Position numbers and translations under genes: made by a program. A DNA stretch of 36,276 bases from positions 1 to 36,276 of the forward strand of contig JAQCBR010000031.1 of the NCBI GenBank assembly GCA_027621295.1. Direction: 5' to 3'. The notes under the pieces were generated by a model. It saw only the letters and a list, made by a program, of their open reading frames with translations. It was not told the origin of the DNA and searched no databases. Origin of the DNA: Planctomycetota bacterium (GTDB lineage: Bacteria; Planctomycetota; UBA1135; UBA2386). Below, in pieces: positions 7,662 to 16,038 of the stretch; within the stretch, counting starts at the first letter, position 1, and each line of letters opens with the position of its first letter.

Positions 7662-10081
7662 GCGTCCTCGCCGCGCTGCCGCAGCATCTCCGCGAGAGGC
7701 TCGCGTCCGAGCCCTCCTGCGGGCTTCGTGGCGACGGTGCGTTCGTCCTCTACTGGATGCGCACCGCGGTGCGCGGTCACGAGAACCCGGCGCTCGACGT
7801 CGCGCGGTTCGTCGGCGCCTCGCTCGGTGTCCCGGTCCTCGTCTACCACGCGGTGTCGGAGCGCTATCCGTTCGCGTCCGACCGACACCATGCCTTCATC
7901 CTGGAAGGGGCGCGCGACATGGTGTCCGAGCTCTCGGGCGCGGACGTCCAGGTCGCCTGCCACGCGGAGCGAGCCGGCCACCGTGGGCCTCACCTGCGGA
8001 GCCTCGCTTCGCGCAGCGTGATGACGGTCACCGAGTGGATGCCCGTGCCTCCACTCGTCGAGTGGACGCGTCGGCTCGCGGACTCGGTGCCGGACGTGCC
8101 GGTGGTGGCGGTCGATACCGCGTGCGTCGTCCCCATGCCCTGCGTCACCGAGGAGCCGGAGCGTGCGTTCCGGTTCCGCGACCGGACCGCGCGGCTGCGG
8201 CGGGAACGGCTGGGCCGGTCGTGGCCCGAGCTGGACGTCTGCGTGCCGCGCAGGCCGGCGATCGCTCTGCCGTTCGAACCCGTCGACCTCACCCGAGCCG
8301 ATCTCGCCGACCTGATCGCGCGCTGTGAGATCGACCACGGCGTCGGGCCGGTGGCGGACACCGTGGGAGGATCGCAGGCCGGGTATGCGCGTTGGGCGCG
8401 GTTCCTCCGCCGGATCGACCGCTACGCGCGCACGCGGAACGATCCGCTGGCCATGGGCACGAGCCGGATGTCCGCCTACCTGCACTACGGCCACGTCTCA
8501 CCGTTCCGACTCGCGCGGGATGCGCACGAGGTGGGGGGGGCGGGCGCCGAGAAGTTCCTCGACGAGCTCCTCGTCTGGCGCGAGCTGGCGCACGCGTACT
8601 GCGCGCATGCGCACGACCGGCTCGGAAGTCTCGACGCCGTTCCGGCCTGGGCGCGCGCGTCGCTCGAAGCCGGGAAGTCCGACGCCCGACCGTTCCTGCC
8701 GGCGAGCGAGGACCTGTCGCGCGGCCGCACCGGGGACGGGCTCTGGGACGTCGCGCAGCGGTCCCTGGTCCGCCACGGCGAGCTGCACAACAACGTGCGC
8801 ATGACCTGGGGCAAGGCGATCGTCACGTGGAGCCCCGATCCCGAGACGGCGCGCGCGCGCCTGGTCGAGCTCAACAACCGCTTCGCCCTCGACGGTCGCG
8901 ATCCGTCGAGCTACGGAGGGCTGTACGCGAGCCTCGGGCTGTTCGATCGCCCCGACGCGGAGACCCATCCGGTGCTCGGAACGATCCGGCCGCGGACCAC
9001 GATCGACCACGCGCGCCGGCTCGACGTCGACGCCTACGCTGCGCAGGTCGACCGCGACCGGGGAGAACGGCTCCGCGTCGCGGTGGTCGGCGCGGGCATC
9101 GCCGGGCTCGTCTGCGCGCGGACGCTCGTCGACCACGGGCACGACGTGCAGGTGTTCGACAAGGGGCGTGCGCCCGGCGGGCGGATCTCGTCGCGACGGC
9201 GTGATGGGTTTCGCTGCGATCACGGCGCGCAATTCTTCACCGCTCGCGACCCCGGTTTCCGGCGGATGGTCGACGCGTGGTGCGAGCGCGGCGTGGTCGC
9301 GCCGTGGGAGGGACGCTTCGGCACGCTCCAAGACGGTCGGGTCGGCGCAGATCCGCGCCCCGGACCGCGCTTCGTCGGCGTTCCCTCGATGAGCGCGCTC
9401 GCCCGTCACCTGGGCACCGACCTCCAGATCCACTCCGGTCGGTGGGTGACCGCGGTGGCGGCCGGCGACGGCCGACAGCACCTGGACCTCGAGGACGGCA
9501 CGCGTCGCGGCCCGTTCGACGCGGTGGTCGTCGCCCTCCCCGCGCCCCAGGCGCGCGACGTCCTCGGTGCGCGCGGAGCCGTCGCGGATGCGCTCGGGGA
9601 CGTGCGGTTCGCCCCGTGCCTGACGGCGATCTTCGCGTTCGGCGGTGCCCGGGTGGGGCTCCCGCTCGACGGGGCGTTCGTCGAGGACGAGGTGATCGAC
9701 TTCATCGCGAGGGATTCCAGCAAGCCCGGGCGCGACCCCACGCTGGAGACGTTCGTCGTCCACGCATCGCCGACGTGGTCTGCTGCGCACGTCGAGGAGG
9801 AACCCGGCGCCTTCGGGTTGGCGCTGCTCGCCGCGTTCCAGCGGGTGGTCGGGGTCGAAGTGCCCCAGCCCTCGGAGATCGACGCGCATCGATGGCGGTA
9901 TGCGAGGGTGACGCACCCCCTGGCCGAGCGCGCTCTCGCCGACCCGACGGCCAGCCTCGTCTACTGCGGGGACGCTTGCGGCGGCTCGCGGGTCGAGGAC
10001 GCATTTCGCTCGGGAATCGCCGCGGCCGGCCACGTGCTCCGCCGCGTCCTCGACCGCGCCCGAGCGCCGACCGAGAGCTGA
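7658..10081 (+). CDS. Fusion: class II-like photolyase plus renalase-like FAD oxidoreductase
   Basis: An 807-residue two-domain protein. Residues 1-455 are a class II-like CPD photolyase. Landmarks are FVLYWMRTAVRGHENPALD (about 28-46), GTSRMSAYLHYGHVSPFRLA (about 268-287), FLDELLVWRELAHAYC, then WDVAQRSLVRHGELHNNVRM and LNNRFALDGRDPSSYGGLYA. Residues of about 470-800 are a renalase-like NAD(P)/FAD-dependent amine oxidase fold. They carry the Rossmann motif VVGAGIAGLVCARTL (about 475), GGRISSRRRDGFRCDHGAQF, and a C-terminal FAD motif YCGDACGGSRVEDAFRSGIA. The start is the GTG at 7658, overlapping the previous stop. The track-like open frame from 7136 lies inside the first photolyase and is rejected. 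Both halves bind FAD in their families, so the polypeptide probably carries two flavins. The second domain may reduce the first; this is a hypothesis. The Trp expected in the GLxWxLG block appears replaced (Tyr423-Ala424). Confidence 0.87.
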   Translation: MSVLAALPQHLRERLASEPSCGLRGDGAFVLYWMRTAVRGHENPALDVARFVGASLGVPVLVYHAVSERYPFASDRHHAFILEGARDMVSELSGADVQVACHAERAGHRGPHLRSLASRSVMTVTEWMPVPPLVEWTRRLADSVPDVPVVAVDTACVVPMPCVTEEPERAFRFRDRTARLRRERLGRSWPELDVCVPRRPAIALPFEPVDLTRADLADLIARCEIDHGVGPVADTVGGSQAGYARWARFLRRIDRYARTRNDPLAMGTSRMSAYLHYGHVSPFRLARDAHEVGGAGAEKFLDELLVWRELAHAYCAHAHDRLGSLDAVPAWARASLEAGKSDARPFLPASEDLSRGRTGDGLWDVAQRSLVRHGELHNNVRMTWGKAIVTWSPDPETARARLVELNNRFALDGRDPSSYGGLYASLGLFDRPDAETHPVLGTIRPRTTIDHARRLDVDAYAAQVDRDRGERLRVAVVGAGIAGLVCARTLVDHGHDVQVFDKGRAPGGRISSRRRDGFRCDHGAQFFTARDPGFRRMVDAWCERGVVAPWEGRFGTLQDGRVGADPRPGPRFVGVPSMSALARHLGTDLQIHSGRWVTAVAAGDGRQHLDLEDGTRRGPFDAVVVALPAPQARDVLGARGAVADALGDVRFAPCLTAIFAFGGARVGLPLDGAFVEDEVIDFIARDSSKPGRDPTLETFVVHASPTWSAAHVEEEPGAFGLALLAAFQRVVGVEVPQPSEIDAHRWRYARVTHPLAERALADPTASLVYCGDACGGSRVEDAFRSGIAAAGHVLRRVLDRARAPTES

Positions 10082-10106
10082 CGCAGCTCCGCCCGCCTTC
10101 CCGGCA

Positions 10107-11258
10107 TCACGGGCGACGGAGGACCGCGGCGATCGGACTGTCGTCGGTCGGCATGCCGCCCTTCTCGACGAAGCGGACGTCCCCTCCGTGCCGCAGGGTC
10201 TCCACGGCGGCGATGTCGATGAGGTCGAGGTCGCCGGCCTCGCGCGTCGCGTGGACATGCGCCGGACTTCCGGGATCGGCCCAGAGGTGTCCGCTGGAAT
10301 CGCAGAGGAGGTCGGCGACACGGCCCTCGATGGACGCCTGGAAGACGGCGTCCGGCTGCTGGATCACGCGGCCCGTTCCCAGCCCCTGGCGGACGCGGCC
10401 CACCAGGGCGCGCGTCGCGCCGCCGAGCTGATCCCGCACGAGGGGCCATGCCCGCGCATGCAGCGCGCTCTCGGCGCCGGGGGCTGCGGCCTGCGGAATG
10501 CCGGTCGCGAGGAGTCCGGGGATCCCGGACAGACGGCGGAACGTCGCGGCGACCGGCTCCGCTGCGGCGAGAACGACGGGGCAGCGCATGCTGCGGATCG
10601 CCGGCGCGAGCGCCCGGTCGACCGCGCGGAGATAGCGCGTCCGCTCGTCCGCCCGGTCGTCGACTCCAGCGCCCTGCCCGTGGAAGACCGCAGACCGCGC
10701 GCCAGCGCCGGCACCCGGCCCCTGGCTGTGCATCTGCAGCGAGGTCGCTCGATGGTCGAAGCCGACGACCTCGCGGAGCTCCTGTGGGACGTCGTCCGAA
10801 GGCAGCGGCACGAGGCCGTCCCGGTCACCGCCGAACAGCCTGACGCCGCCTTCGCGGATCGAGACCAGCACGAAGCGGTCGGGTGCGACGGCCCGCTCGA
10901 GCAGTGGGCGCACGTGGAGGCGTCGCCCCACGACCACCAGTCGCTCCGGCGGAGTCCACGTCTCGAGACTCCGGCTCCCGCCCCTCCAGAGGAAGAGCAC
11001 GATGCCCCTCCCCGGCAGCGGCTCGCGATCGTGCCGCGCGGCCAGCGCGCGCCCGGGAGCGAGCACTTCCTCACGTGTCTTCTTGTCGATCCCGAGCTTC
11101 TGGAGCTCTTCGTCCGCGTCGTCGAGCGCTGCGCGCAGCAGGAGTCGCTCGGCCCTCGCCTGTTCGGCGATGGGTGTTCCAGGGACGTAGATCGAGACGC
11201 AGGGAGGGGTGGCGGCGCGGGTCAGGCGCTCGAGGCCTGCGATGCCGATCGGGTTCAT
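10107..11258 (-). CDS. baeRF-family protein (bacterial archaeo-eukaryotic release-factor-like)
   Basis: A 383-residue cytosolic protein. The opening pattern (PCVSIYVPGTP), the middle block LVSIREGGVRLFGGDRDGLVPL, and the late block ALVGRVRQGLGTGRVIQQPD followed by VRFVEKGGMP match my memory of the baeRF families. These are bacterial relatives of the eRF1/Pelota domains and are thought to act on ribosomes; direct functions are largely unknown. The frame extends to a TTG at 11294, but ATG 11258 has GGAG six bases upstream and starts at the conserved region. It converges on the photolyase fusion with 25 bases between stops. The 116 bases upstream, to the GT39 stop at 11375, contain no other recognisable gene. 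Confidence 0.7.
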   Translation of the reverse strand: MNPIGIAGLERLTRAATPPCVSIYVPGTPIAEQARAERLLLRAALDDADEELQKLGIDKKTREEVLAPGRALAARHDREPLPGRGIVLFLWRGGSRSLETWTPPERLVVVGRRLHVRPLLERAVAPDRFVLVSIREGGVRLFGGDRDGLVPLPSDDVPQELREVVGFDHRATSLQMHSQGPGAGAGARSAVFHGQGAGVDDRADERTRYLRAVDRALAPAIRSMRCPVVLAAAEPVAATFRRLSGIPGLLATGIPQAAAPGAESALHARAWPLVRDQLGGATRALVGRVRQGLGTGRVIQQPDAVFQASIEGRVADLLCDSSGHLWADPGSPAHVHATREAGDLDLIDIAAVETLRHGGDVRFVEKGGMPTDDSPIAAVLRRP

Positions 11259-11264
11259 CCTCGA

Positions 11265-11268
11265 CTCC
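11265..11268 (-). promoter_or_regulatory. Ribosome binding site deciding the baeRF start
   Basis: GGAG on the minus strand, six bases before ATG 11258. No comparable site precedes the alternative TTG at 11294. Confidence 0.5.
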
Positions 11269-11374
11269 GGGTTCGGGTAGGGGCGATCCGGCAACGAGGT
11301 CGTGGCTCGGCCAATTGCCGGACCGTCCCAGACCGCCTCGGGGACCTTGCCCGGGTCGGAGCGGACTGGCAGCG

Positions 11375-12973
11375 CTAACGCCGCGTCAGCAGCAGCACGC
11401 TGCGGGAGCCGACCTGCTCACGGTGCGCGACCTCGACGGCCGCGCGCGTCGCCTCCGGCAGTTCGTCGAACCGAGCCTCGGTCACGAGCGCGAGGAAGGG
11501 CTCCTCCAGATCGGCGGCCGCGCGCGCGACGAGCTCGCCTGTCGCGTCGCCGACCGTCGGTCGCCCGGAATAGAACCGGTAGCCCTCCGGCTGGACGCCG
11601 TAGCACGGGATCGAAGCAGGCGTCTCCGGCCGAGCCGCCAGGATGCGAGCGAGCCCCTCGGCGGACTTGCGGACGTCGACCAGCGGGTAGATCAGGAAGC
11701 CCACGCCGAGCGCGAGCACGGCCATCGTTCCGGCGAGGCGGGTCGCGTACGCATCGACGCGACCCGAGCGCAGCGCGCGCAGCGCGCTCCATCCGAGCGC
11801 TGCGACCGGCAGGCCGAGCCCCAGGCCTCGCAGTCCGATGCCGGTCGCCTCGGGCATCTTCCGGATCACGGCCGGGGTGGCGAGGAACGCGAAGCACGCG
11901 GCGAGGCCGACGATCGTGAGGAGCGCAGGCGCGACCGCGGCCGCACGGCGCAGCACCCGGTCCTCCCGGTCCGCGGTCATGCGGGTCAGCGCCCGGGCCG
12001 CGAGCAGGGCCACCGCGGGGTAGGCGGGCAGCAGGTAGACGTTGCGCTTCTCGGCGATCACCGAGAAGAACACGAGCAGCACGACGACCCAGGCGACCGC
12101 GCGGCGCAGACCGGGGTCCTCGGCGCGAACCTCCCGGCTGCGCAGCGTCCGATACGCGAGGACGAGCCAGAGCGGCGTCCAGGGCATCGAGAGTGCGGCG
12201 AGTTCGAGGAGGGGCTCCCACGGCGGGCCGGGGTGGCTGATCGCCGCCGTCATCCGGCCGACGTGCTGCCGGTACAGCAGCTCCTCCCGGAGAGCCGGCT
12301 CGGCGAGCATCGCGGCGGTCGCCCACGCGGCCACCGGCAGCAGCGCGAGGCCGACGAAGCCCCACTGCGCTCCCGCGAGCATGGGTCTGCGTCGTTCGAC
12401 GAGGGCCCAGGCGCCGAGCACGAGGCCGAAGTTCGACCAGGCGACGGGGCCCTTCGCGAGGGCCGCGAGGCCGAGGCAGAGCCCGCCGGCGAGGATCTGT
12501 CGACCGTTCGCGCCGAACCGACCGCCGGCCGTGGACAGATAGAGCCCCGCCGTGCAGAGGAACGTCAGCGTCGGGTCGAGCTGGATCCTGCCGCCCATCT
12601 CGACGACGAGCGCCAGCGTCAGGTAGGCCAGTGGGGCGAGCGTGGCCTCGGCCCGACCCCATGCCCGCTCGGCGAACCGCGCGACGAGCCACGCCGTCCC
12701 GAGCGTCGCTGCCAGGCTCGGCAGGCGGAGCGCCCACTCCTGCCAGCCGGTCGCGGCGCCGCAGGCTCCCGCCAGCCAGTAGACGAGCGGCGGCTTGTCG
12801 GCGTAGACCGAGCCGCAGAGGTGCAGCACGAGGAAGCCGCTGCCTTCCCAGGCCTCTCGCGCGACCTGCGCGTAGCGGGGCTCGTCCGGCGCCCACAGGC
12901 CGCGCACGGACGCAGACACGAGCATCGGCAGTGCGAGCAGGGTCCAGTGCAGCCGCGGTCCGTCGGTGGTCAC
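11375..12973 (-). CDS. GT39/ArnT-type polyprenyl-sugar glycosyltransferase
   Basis: A 532-residue polytopic GT-C glycosyltransferase. The first membrane helix is followed by RGLWAPDEPRYAQVAREAW, where the Asp-Glu pair is the conserved catalytic region of ArnT/PMT-like enzymes. Next come YADKPPLVYWLAGACG, characteristic of ArnT relatives, and about ten further hydrophobic segments. A periplasmic C-terminal domain contains GVQPEGYRFYSGRP near residue 440. These enzymes transfer a sugar from a polyprenyl phosphate donor to lipid or protein at the outer face of the inner membrane. The start is uncertain. GTG 12973 gives a normal short N-terminus. ATG 13084 has a GGAG seven bases upstream but adds a basic non-membrane tail and would overlap the divergent SGNH gene. 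Confidence 0.85.
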   Translation of the reverse strand: MTTDGPRLHWTLLALPMLVSASVRGLWAPDEPRYAQVAREAWEGSGFLVLHLCGSVYADKPPLVYWLAGACGAATGWQEWALRLPSLAATLGTAWLVARFAERAWGRAEATLAPLAYLTLALVVEMGGRIQLDPTLTFLCTAGLYLSTAGGRFGANGRQILAGGLCLGLAALAKGPVAWSNFGLVLGAWALVERRRPMLAGAQWGFVGLALLPVAAWATAAMLAEPALREELLYRQHVGRMTAAISHPGPPWEPLLELAALSMPWTPLWLVLAYRTLRSREVRAEDPGLRRAVAWVVVLLVFFSVIAEKRNVYLLPAYPAVALLAARALTRMTADREDRVLRRAAAVAPALLTIVGLAACFAFLATPAVIRKMPEATGIGLRGLGLGLPVAALGWSALRALRSGRVDAYATRLAGTMAVLALGVGFLIYPLVDVRKSAEGLARILAARPETPASIPCYGVQPEGYRFYSGRPTVGDATGELVARAAADLEEPFLALVTEARFDELPEATRAAVEVAHREQVGSRSVLLLTRR

Positions 12974-13064
12974 GTGCGCGAAGGATCGTTCGTCCGACCC
13001 GCCGGCGTCAACGACCGAGCGCGCCAAATCGCGTGGCCGCGCGCGGCTGCTACACTCGCACGAG

Positions 13065-14363
13065 ATGCGCGCCCGGAACGTCATACCCGCACTCCTGCTG
13101 CTCGGGTCGAGCGCGGTCGTGGCGTACGCGCTCGGGCTGCCGTTGACCCGGCCGCGCGCGGCTCGCGGGGACTACTTCTTCGGCCACTACGGCCTCGAGG
13201 AGATCTACGTCGGCGTGCCAGCGCTGTGCGCGGCCGGACTCTTCCTCATCCCGTTCCTCGGCCCGTCCGGCAGCCGTGCGCTGACGGCGGCGCGCGTCCT
13301 CCTGGCGTGGACGGTGGGATGCGGCGCGCTGTTCGCCTTCGACCTCGGGTTCGCGCTCCTGTTCCGCGGGGCGATCCAGCCGAACCACTGGCTCGACTTC
13401 GCGCACGTCTCCCGTGCGGACAACATCGCCGATCCGGAGCTCGGGTTCCGGCGGAAGCCGCACGCGTCGTGGTACGGCTACGTGCCCGAGGTCGGCCGCG
13501 AGGTCTCGTACCGCGTCGATGCGAACGGGTTCCGGAACGAGGAAGGGCTGAAGCGCGCCGACCTCGTGTTCATCGGCGATTCGTACACCGAGGCTGCCCA
13601 GGTCGACTCGTCCGACACTTTCGTCGCACGGGTGGGTGTCGCCCAGGGCATGAGCGTCGCCAACCTCGGTCGGGGCGCCTACGGCCCGCAGCAGGAACTC
13701 GTCGTGCTGCGGCGCCACGCGGCGGGGTACGAGCCCAAGGTCGTGGTGTGGCAGTTCTTCGACGGCAACGACCTCGTCGACGCCGAGCAGTACGCCCGCT
13801 GGCGCGCTGGAGGTGCCGACAGGCCGGTGACCCTGCTGCGGCGCTACCTGGACAACTCGTTCTTCCGTCCTTGGCTCGAGGCGACGCGTCGACCGAAGCG
13901 TGGCGACTTCGCGCGGCTGGTCCTCGACGACGGTTCCGAGGTCCCGGTGACCGTGCGCTACCGCTGGAAGCCGAATCAGCTCGACGAGCGCGCTGACGGG
14001 ATGGCTGCGACCGGCGCAGCCCTCCGCGAGGGGGTCGCGTTCTGCCGGGAGCGCGGCATCCAGGTCCTCGTCGTCGTGGTTCCCGTCATGGCCCGCGTCC
14101 TGGGCGATCGGCTCCGATTCGACGACCCGGCGGATGCCGAGCGCTACGTGCCTGCGGAGTCGCCGGACGCCGGGCGAGACTTCGCGACCGGGCTCGCGGC
14201 CGTTTGTGCCGAGCTCGACGTGCCGTGCGTCGATCTTGCCGCCGCGTTCTCGGCGTCCGCGGGCGCGGACGGGATCTACATCCCGCGCGACGAGCACCTC
14301 GACCTCCGCGGGCACGAGATCGCTGCGGAGGCGATCGGCGCCGCGCTCGATCGGTTCCGCTGA
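13065..14363 (+). CDS. Membrane-anchored SGNH/GDSL hydrolase-like protein
   Basis: A 432-residue protein. Three N-terminal membrane segments (about 5-25, 47-66 and 76-100) precede an SGNH domain with all four blocks. Block I is FIGDSYTE with Ser173, block II is NLGRGAYGPQQE (about 200-211), block III is DGNDL (about 233-237), and block V is DEHLDLRGHE near residue 415 with the catalytic Asp and His. The domain is predicted to be extracytoplasmic. Relatives de-acetylate or acetylate surface polysaccharides, or hydrolyse esters. Two glycosyltransferases flank it, which favours a role in glycan O-acyl modification (inference). ATG 13065 is chosen over the open frame from 12966. A TACACT lies at 13051-13056, nine bases before the ATG, and could be part of a promoter, but I could not pair it with a -35 element. 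Confidence 0.83.
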   Translation: MRARNVIPALLLLGSSAVVAYALGLPLTRPRAARGDYFFGHYGLEEIYVGVPALCAAGLFLIPFLGPSGSRALTAARVLLAWTVGCGALFAFDLGFALLFRGAIQPNHWLDFAHVSRADNIADPELGFRRKPHASWYGYVPEVGREVSYRVDANGFRNEEGLKRADLVFIGDSYTEAAQVDSSDTFVARVGVAQGMSVANLGRGAYGPQQELVVLRRHAAGYEPKVVVWQFFDGNDLVDAEQYARWRAGGADRPVTLLRRYLDNSFFRPWLEATRRPKRGDFARLVLDDGSEVPVTVRYRWKPNQLDERADGMAATGAALREGVAFCRERGIQVLVVVVPVMARVLGDRLRFDDPADAERYVPAESPDAGRDFATGLAAVCAELDVPCVDLAAAFSASAGADGIYIPRDEHLDLRGHEIAAEAIGAALDRFR

Positions 14364-14379
14364 GCGGGGCTCGTCAGCG
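14358..14379. terminator. Inverted repeat covering two convergent stop codons
   Basis: CGCTGA at 14358-14363 is a perfect inverted copy of TCAGCG at 14374-14379, with a ten-base spacer. Each arm contains one of the two convergent TGA stop codons. A transcript of either strand could fold it, but the stem is short and has no T-tract. Confidence 0.25.
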
Positions 14380-16038
14380 CGGGGGTGCCGCGCCGCGGCG
14401 GACGTAGACCCGGTAGCCAGCGCCGGGTTCGAGCGCGTGCTCGGTCCAGCGGTCGGCGAAGGCGTCCAGGTAGGCCGGGAGGAAGCCCGCGCAGTGCTCG
14501 GAGAACTGGCCCTGGGCGAGGACGACCAGGTAGTCGATCTGGTGGTGCTCGACGACCGCCTCCATCCGCTCGGGCACGTCCCAGGGGATGTTCACGGTGA
14601 TCAGGTCCGAGTCGTGGCGGAACATCAGCGCCTCGGTCGTCATCACCCGTGCGTCCTCCGGCAGGTGCGCTCGCGCCCATGCGGCAGCCGCATGCATCGG
14701 CTTCTCCGCGCGCGGGATGAAGTCGGACTTGCCGGTGACGACGTCGCGCACGAACGTCGACGCGGGGGGGATGATCGACAGCGCGGCGACGAGCAGCGCG
14801 AAGCGCGCGGGCGTCGCCACCGCGGGCAGGATCACCGGCTCCCCGGGCGATCTCAGCAAGCGTCTCAGGACCCGGTCGCCGAACGCCCATGTGATCGCTG
14901 TGACGATCGGGAAGGTCGGCATCATGTAGCGGAAGTAGATCGCGAAGACTGCGGACAGCGCGACGCAGTAGGCGGCGACGAACAGCAGTGCGCCGGCGAC
15001 GCGTCGACGGTGGAAGCTCGTCAGCGCAGCGATCCCGAACAGGATCCCGAACGCATCCCGGCCGTGCACGACGACCAGCTCGTAGATGTGCTCGACGAAG
15101 CGCTTGACGACCGGCATCAGCCCGAACCGGCCGACGCTGCCCTCGAGCGCTGGGAGCACGTAGTCCGGGATCGCCCAGTACACCTTGCGGATGTCCAGGT
15201 AGCGGAACTTCGGATCGTTGGCTGTCGCCGTCAGGTGCTTGTTGCCCGAGTACAGCGGGTCGCCGAACTCGGCCAGGTTGCGTGCGAGCCACGGTGCGGT
15301 GACGACCGCCATTGCCGCGCCCATCGCCGCCAGTCGGACGACGGTCTGTGGCAGTGAGCGTCGGTCGGCGAGCGCGCCGACCACGGCGAGTCCCGGCAGG
15401 AACAGCAGCGCCGTCGGCTTGAACCAGAAACCGACGCCGAGGATCGCGCCGGCCAGCGCGGCGTGCCTGTGTCCGGGGCCGAACGCCAACACCAGCGCGC
15501 CCAGCACGCTCGCACACAGCGGCAGATCCGCGAGTGCCTGGTGCGCGTGGAACCGGAACTCGGGTTCGAACAGGACCGCTACGGCGCACCCGAAAGCGAA
15601 GGGGCTGGAAGCTTCGAGCCGCCTCGCCAGCGCGAACGCCAGCAGCGGGATCACGAGGCAGGCCAGCAGCGTCGACGGGATCGTCGACGTGAAGTCGGAG
15701 CGCCCGAACACGGACCAGGATGCAGCGATCAGCGCGCCGTTGCCCGGGGGGTAGAAGTCCTCGGTATGCAGCACGTCCGCCGGATACTGGACGTGGTAGT
15801 GGCGCACGAAGCCGACTTCCAGCGTGCCGCGATCCAGCATCGCGCGGGCCTGTTCGGCGTAGGCGGCCTCGTCCGGATTGCGGATGTGGTCCCGGTCCTT
15901 GCCGATCCAGAGCGTCGCGAGCGTCGCGAAGATGCAGAAGGCCAACAGACCCCGGAACCATCGCCGGTCGGCGACGCGCTGGTCCGAGCCCTCGTGTGCG
16001 CCGGTGGACACGGCGCGGCTCTCGGTGCCCAAGTTCAA
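14374..16038 (-). CDS. GT39-type membrane glycosyltransferase (last gene of glycan operon)
   Basis: A 554-residue GT-C enzyme with about 11 membrane segments. After the first helix (LLAFCIFATLATLWIG) comes IRNPDEAAYAEQARAML, with the Asp-Glu pair of PMT/ArnT-type enzymes. Next is DFYPPGNGALIAASWSVFG in the first large periplasmic loop. The C-terminal soluble part (about 450-554) includes RVMTTEALMFRHDSDLITV. It probably transfers a sugar from a polyprenyl-phosphate donor onto a glycan or lipid on the outer face of the membrane. The start codon is TTG at 16038, overlapping the stop of the PaaK-like gene as TTGA. A GTG at 16011 is the main alternative. It shares only the family pattern with the GT39-type enzyme at 11375-12973. 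It converges with the SGNH gene, ten bases apart. Confidence 0.87.
   Translation of the reverse strand: MNLGTESRAVSTGAHEGSDQRVADRRWFRGLLAFCIFATLATLWIGKDRDHIRNPDEAAYAEQARAMLDRGTLEVGFVRHYHVQYPADVLHTEDFYPPGNGALIAASWSVFGRSDFTSTIPSTLLACLVIPLLAFALARRLEASSPFAFGCAVAVLFEPEFRFHAHQALADLPLCASVLGALVLAFGPGHRHAALAGAILGVGFWFKPTALLFLPGLAVVGALADRRSLPQTVVRLAAMGAAMAVVTAPWLARNLAEFGDPLYSGNKHLTATANDPKFRYLDIRKVYWAIPDYVLPALEGSVGRFGLMPVVKRFVEHIYELVVVHGRDAFGILFGIAALTSFHRRRVAGALLFVAAYCVALSAVFAIYFRYMMPTFPIVTAITWAFGDRVLRRLLRSPGEPVILPAVATPARFALLVAALSIIPPASTFVRDVVTGKSDFIPRAEKPMHAAAAWARAHLPEDARVMTTEALMFRHDSDLITVNIPWDVPERMEAVVEHHQIDYLVVLAQGQFSEHCAGFLPAYLDAFADRWTEHALEPGAGYRVYVRRGAAPPR

Noticed and set aside
8498..10321. Minus-strand open frame (607 codons) opposite the photolyase fusion
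   Set aside because: No motif; the plus strand has conserved photolyase and renalase-like motifs throughout.
10883..13996. Long plus-strand open frame (1037 codons) across baeRF, GT39 and the SGNH start
   Set aside because: It covers parts of three genes with clear family motifs. Its product is Arg/Pro/Ala-rich with no recognisable domain.
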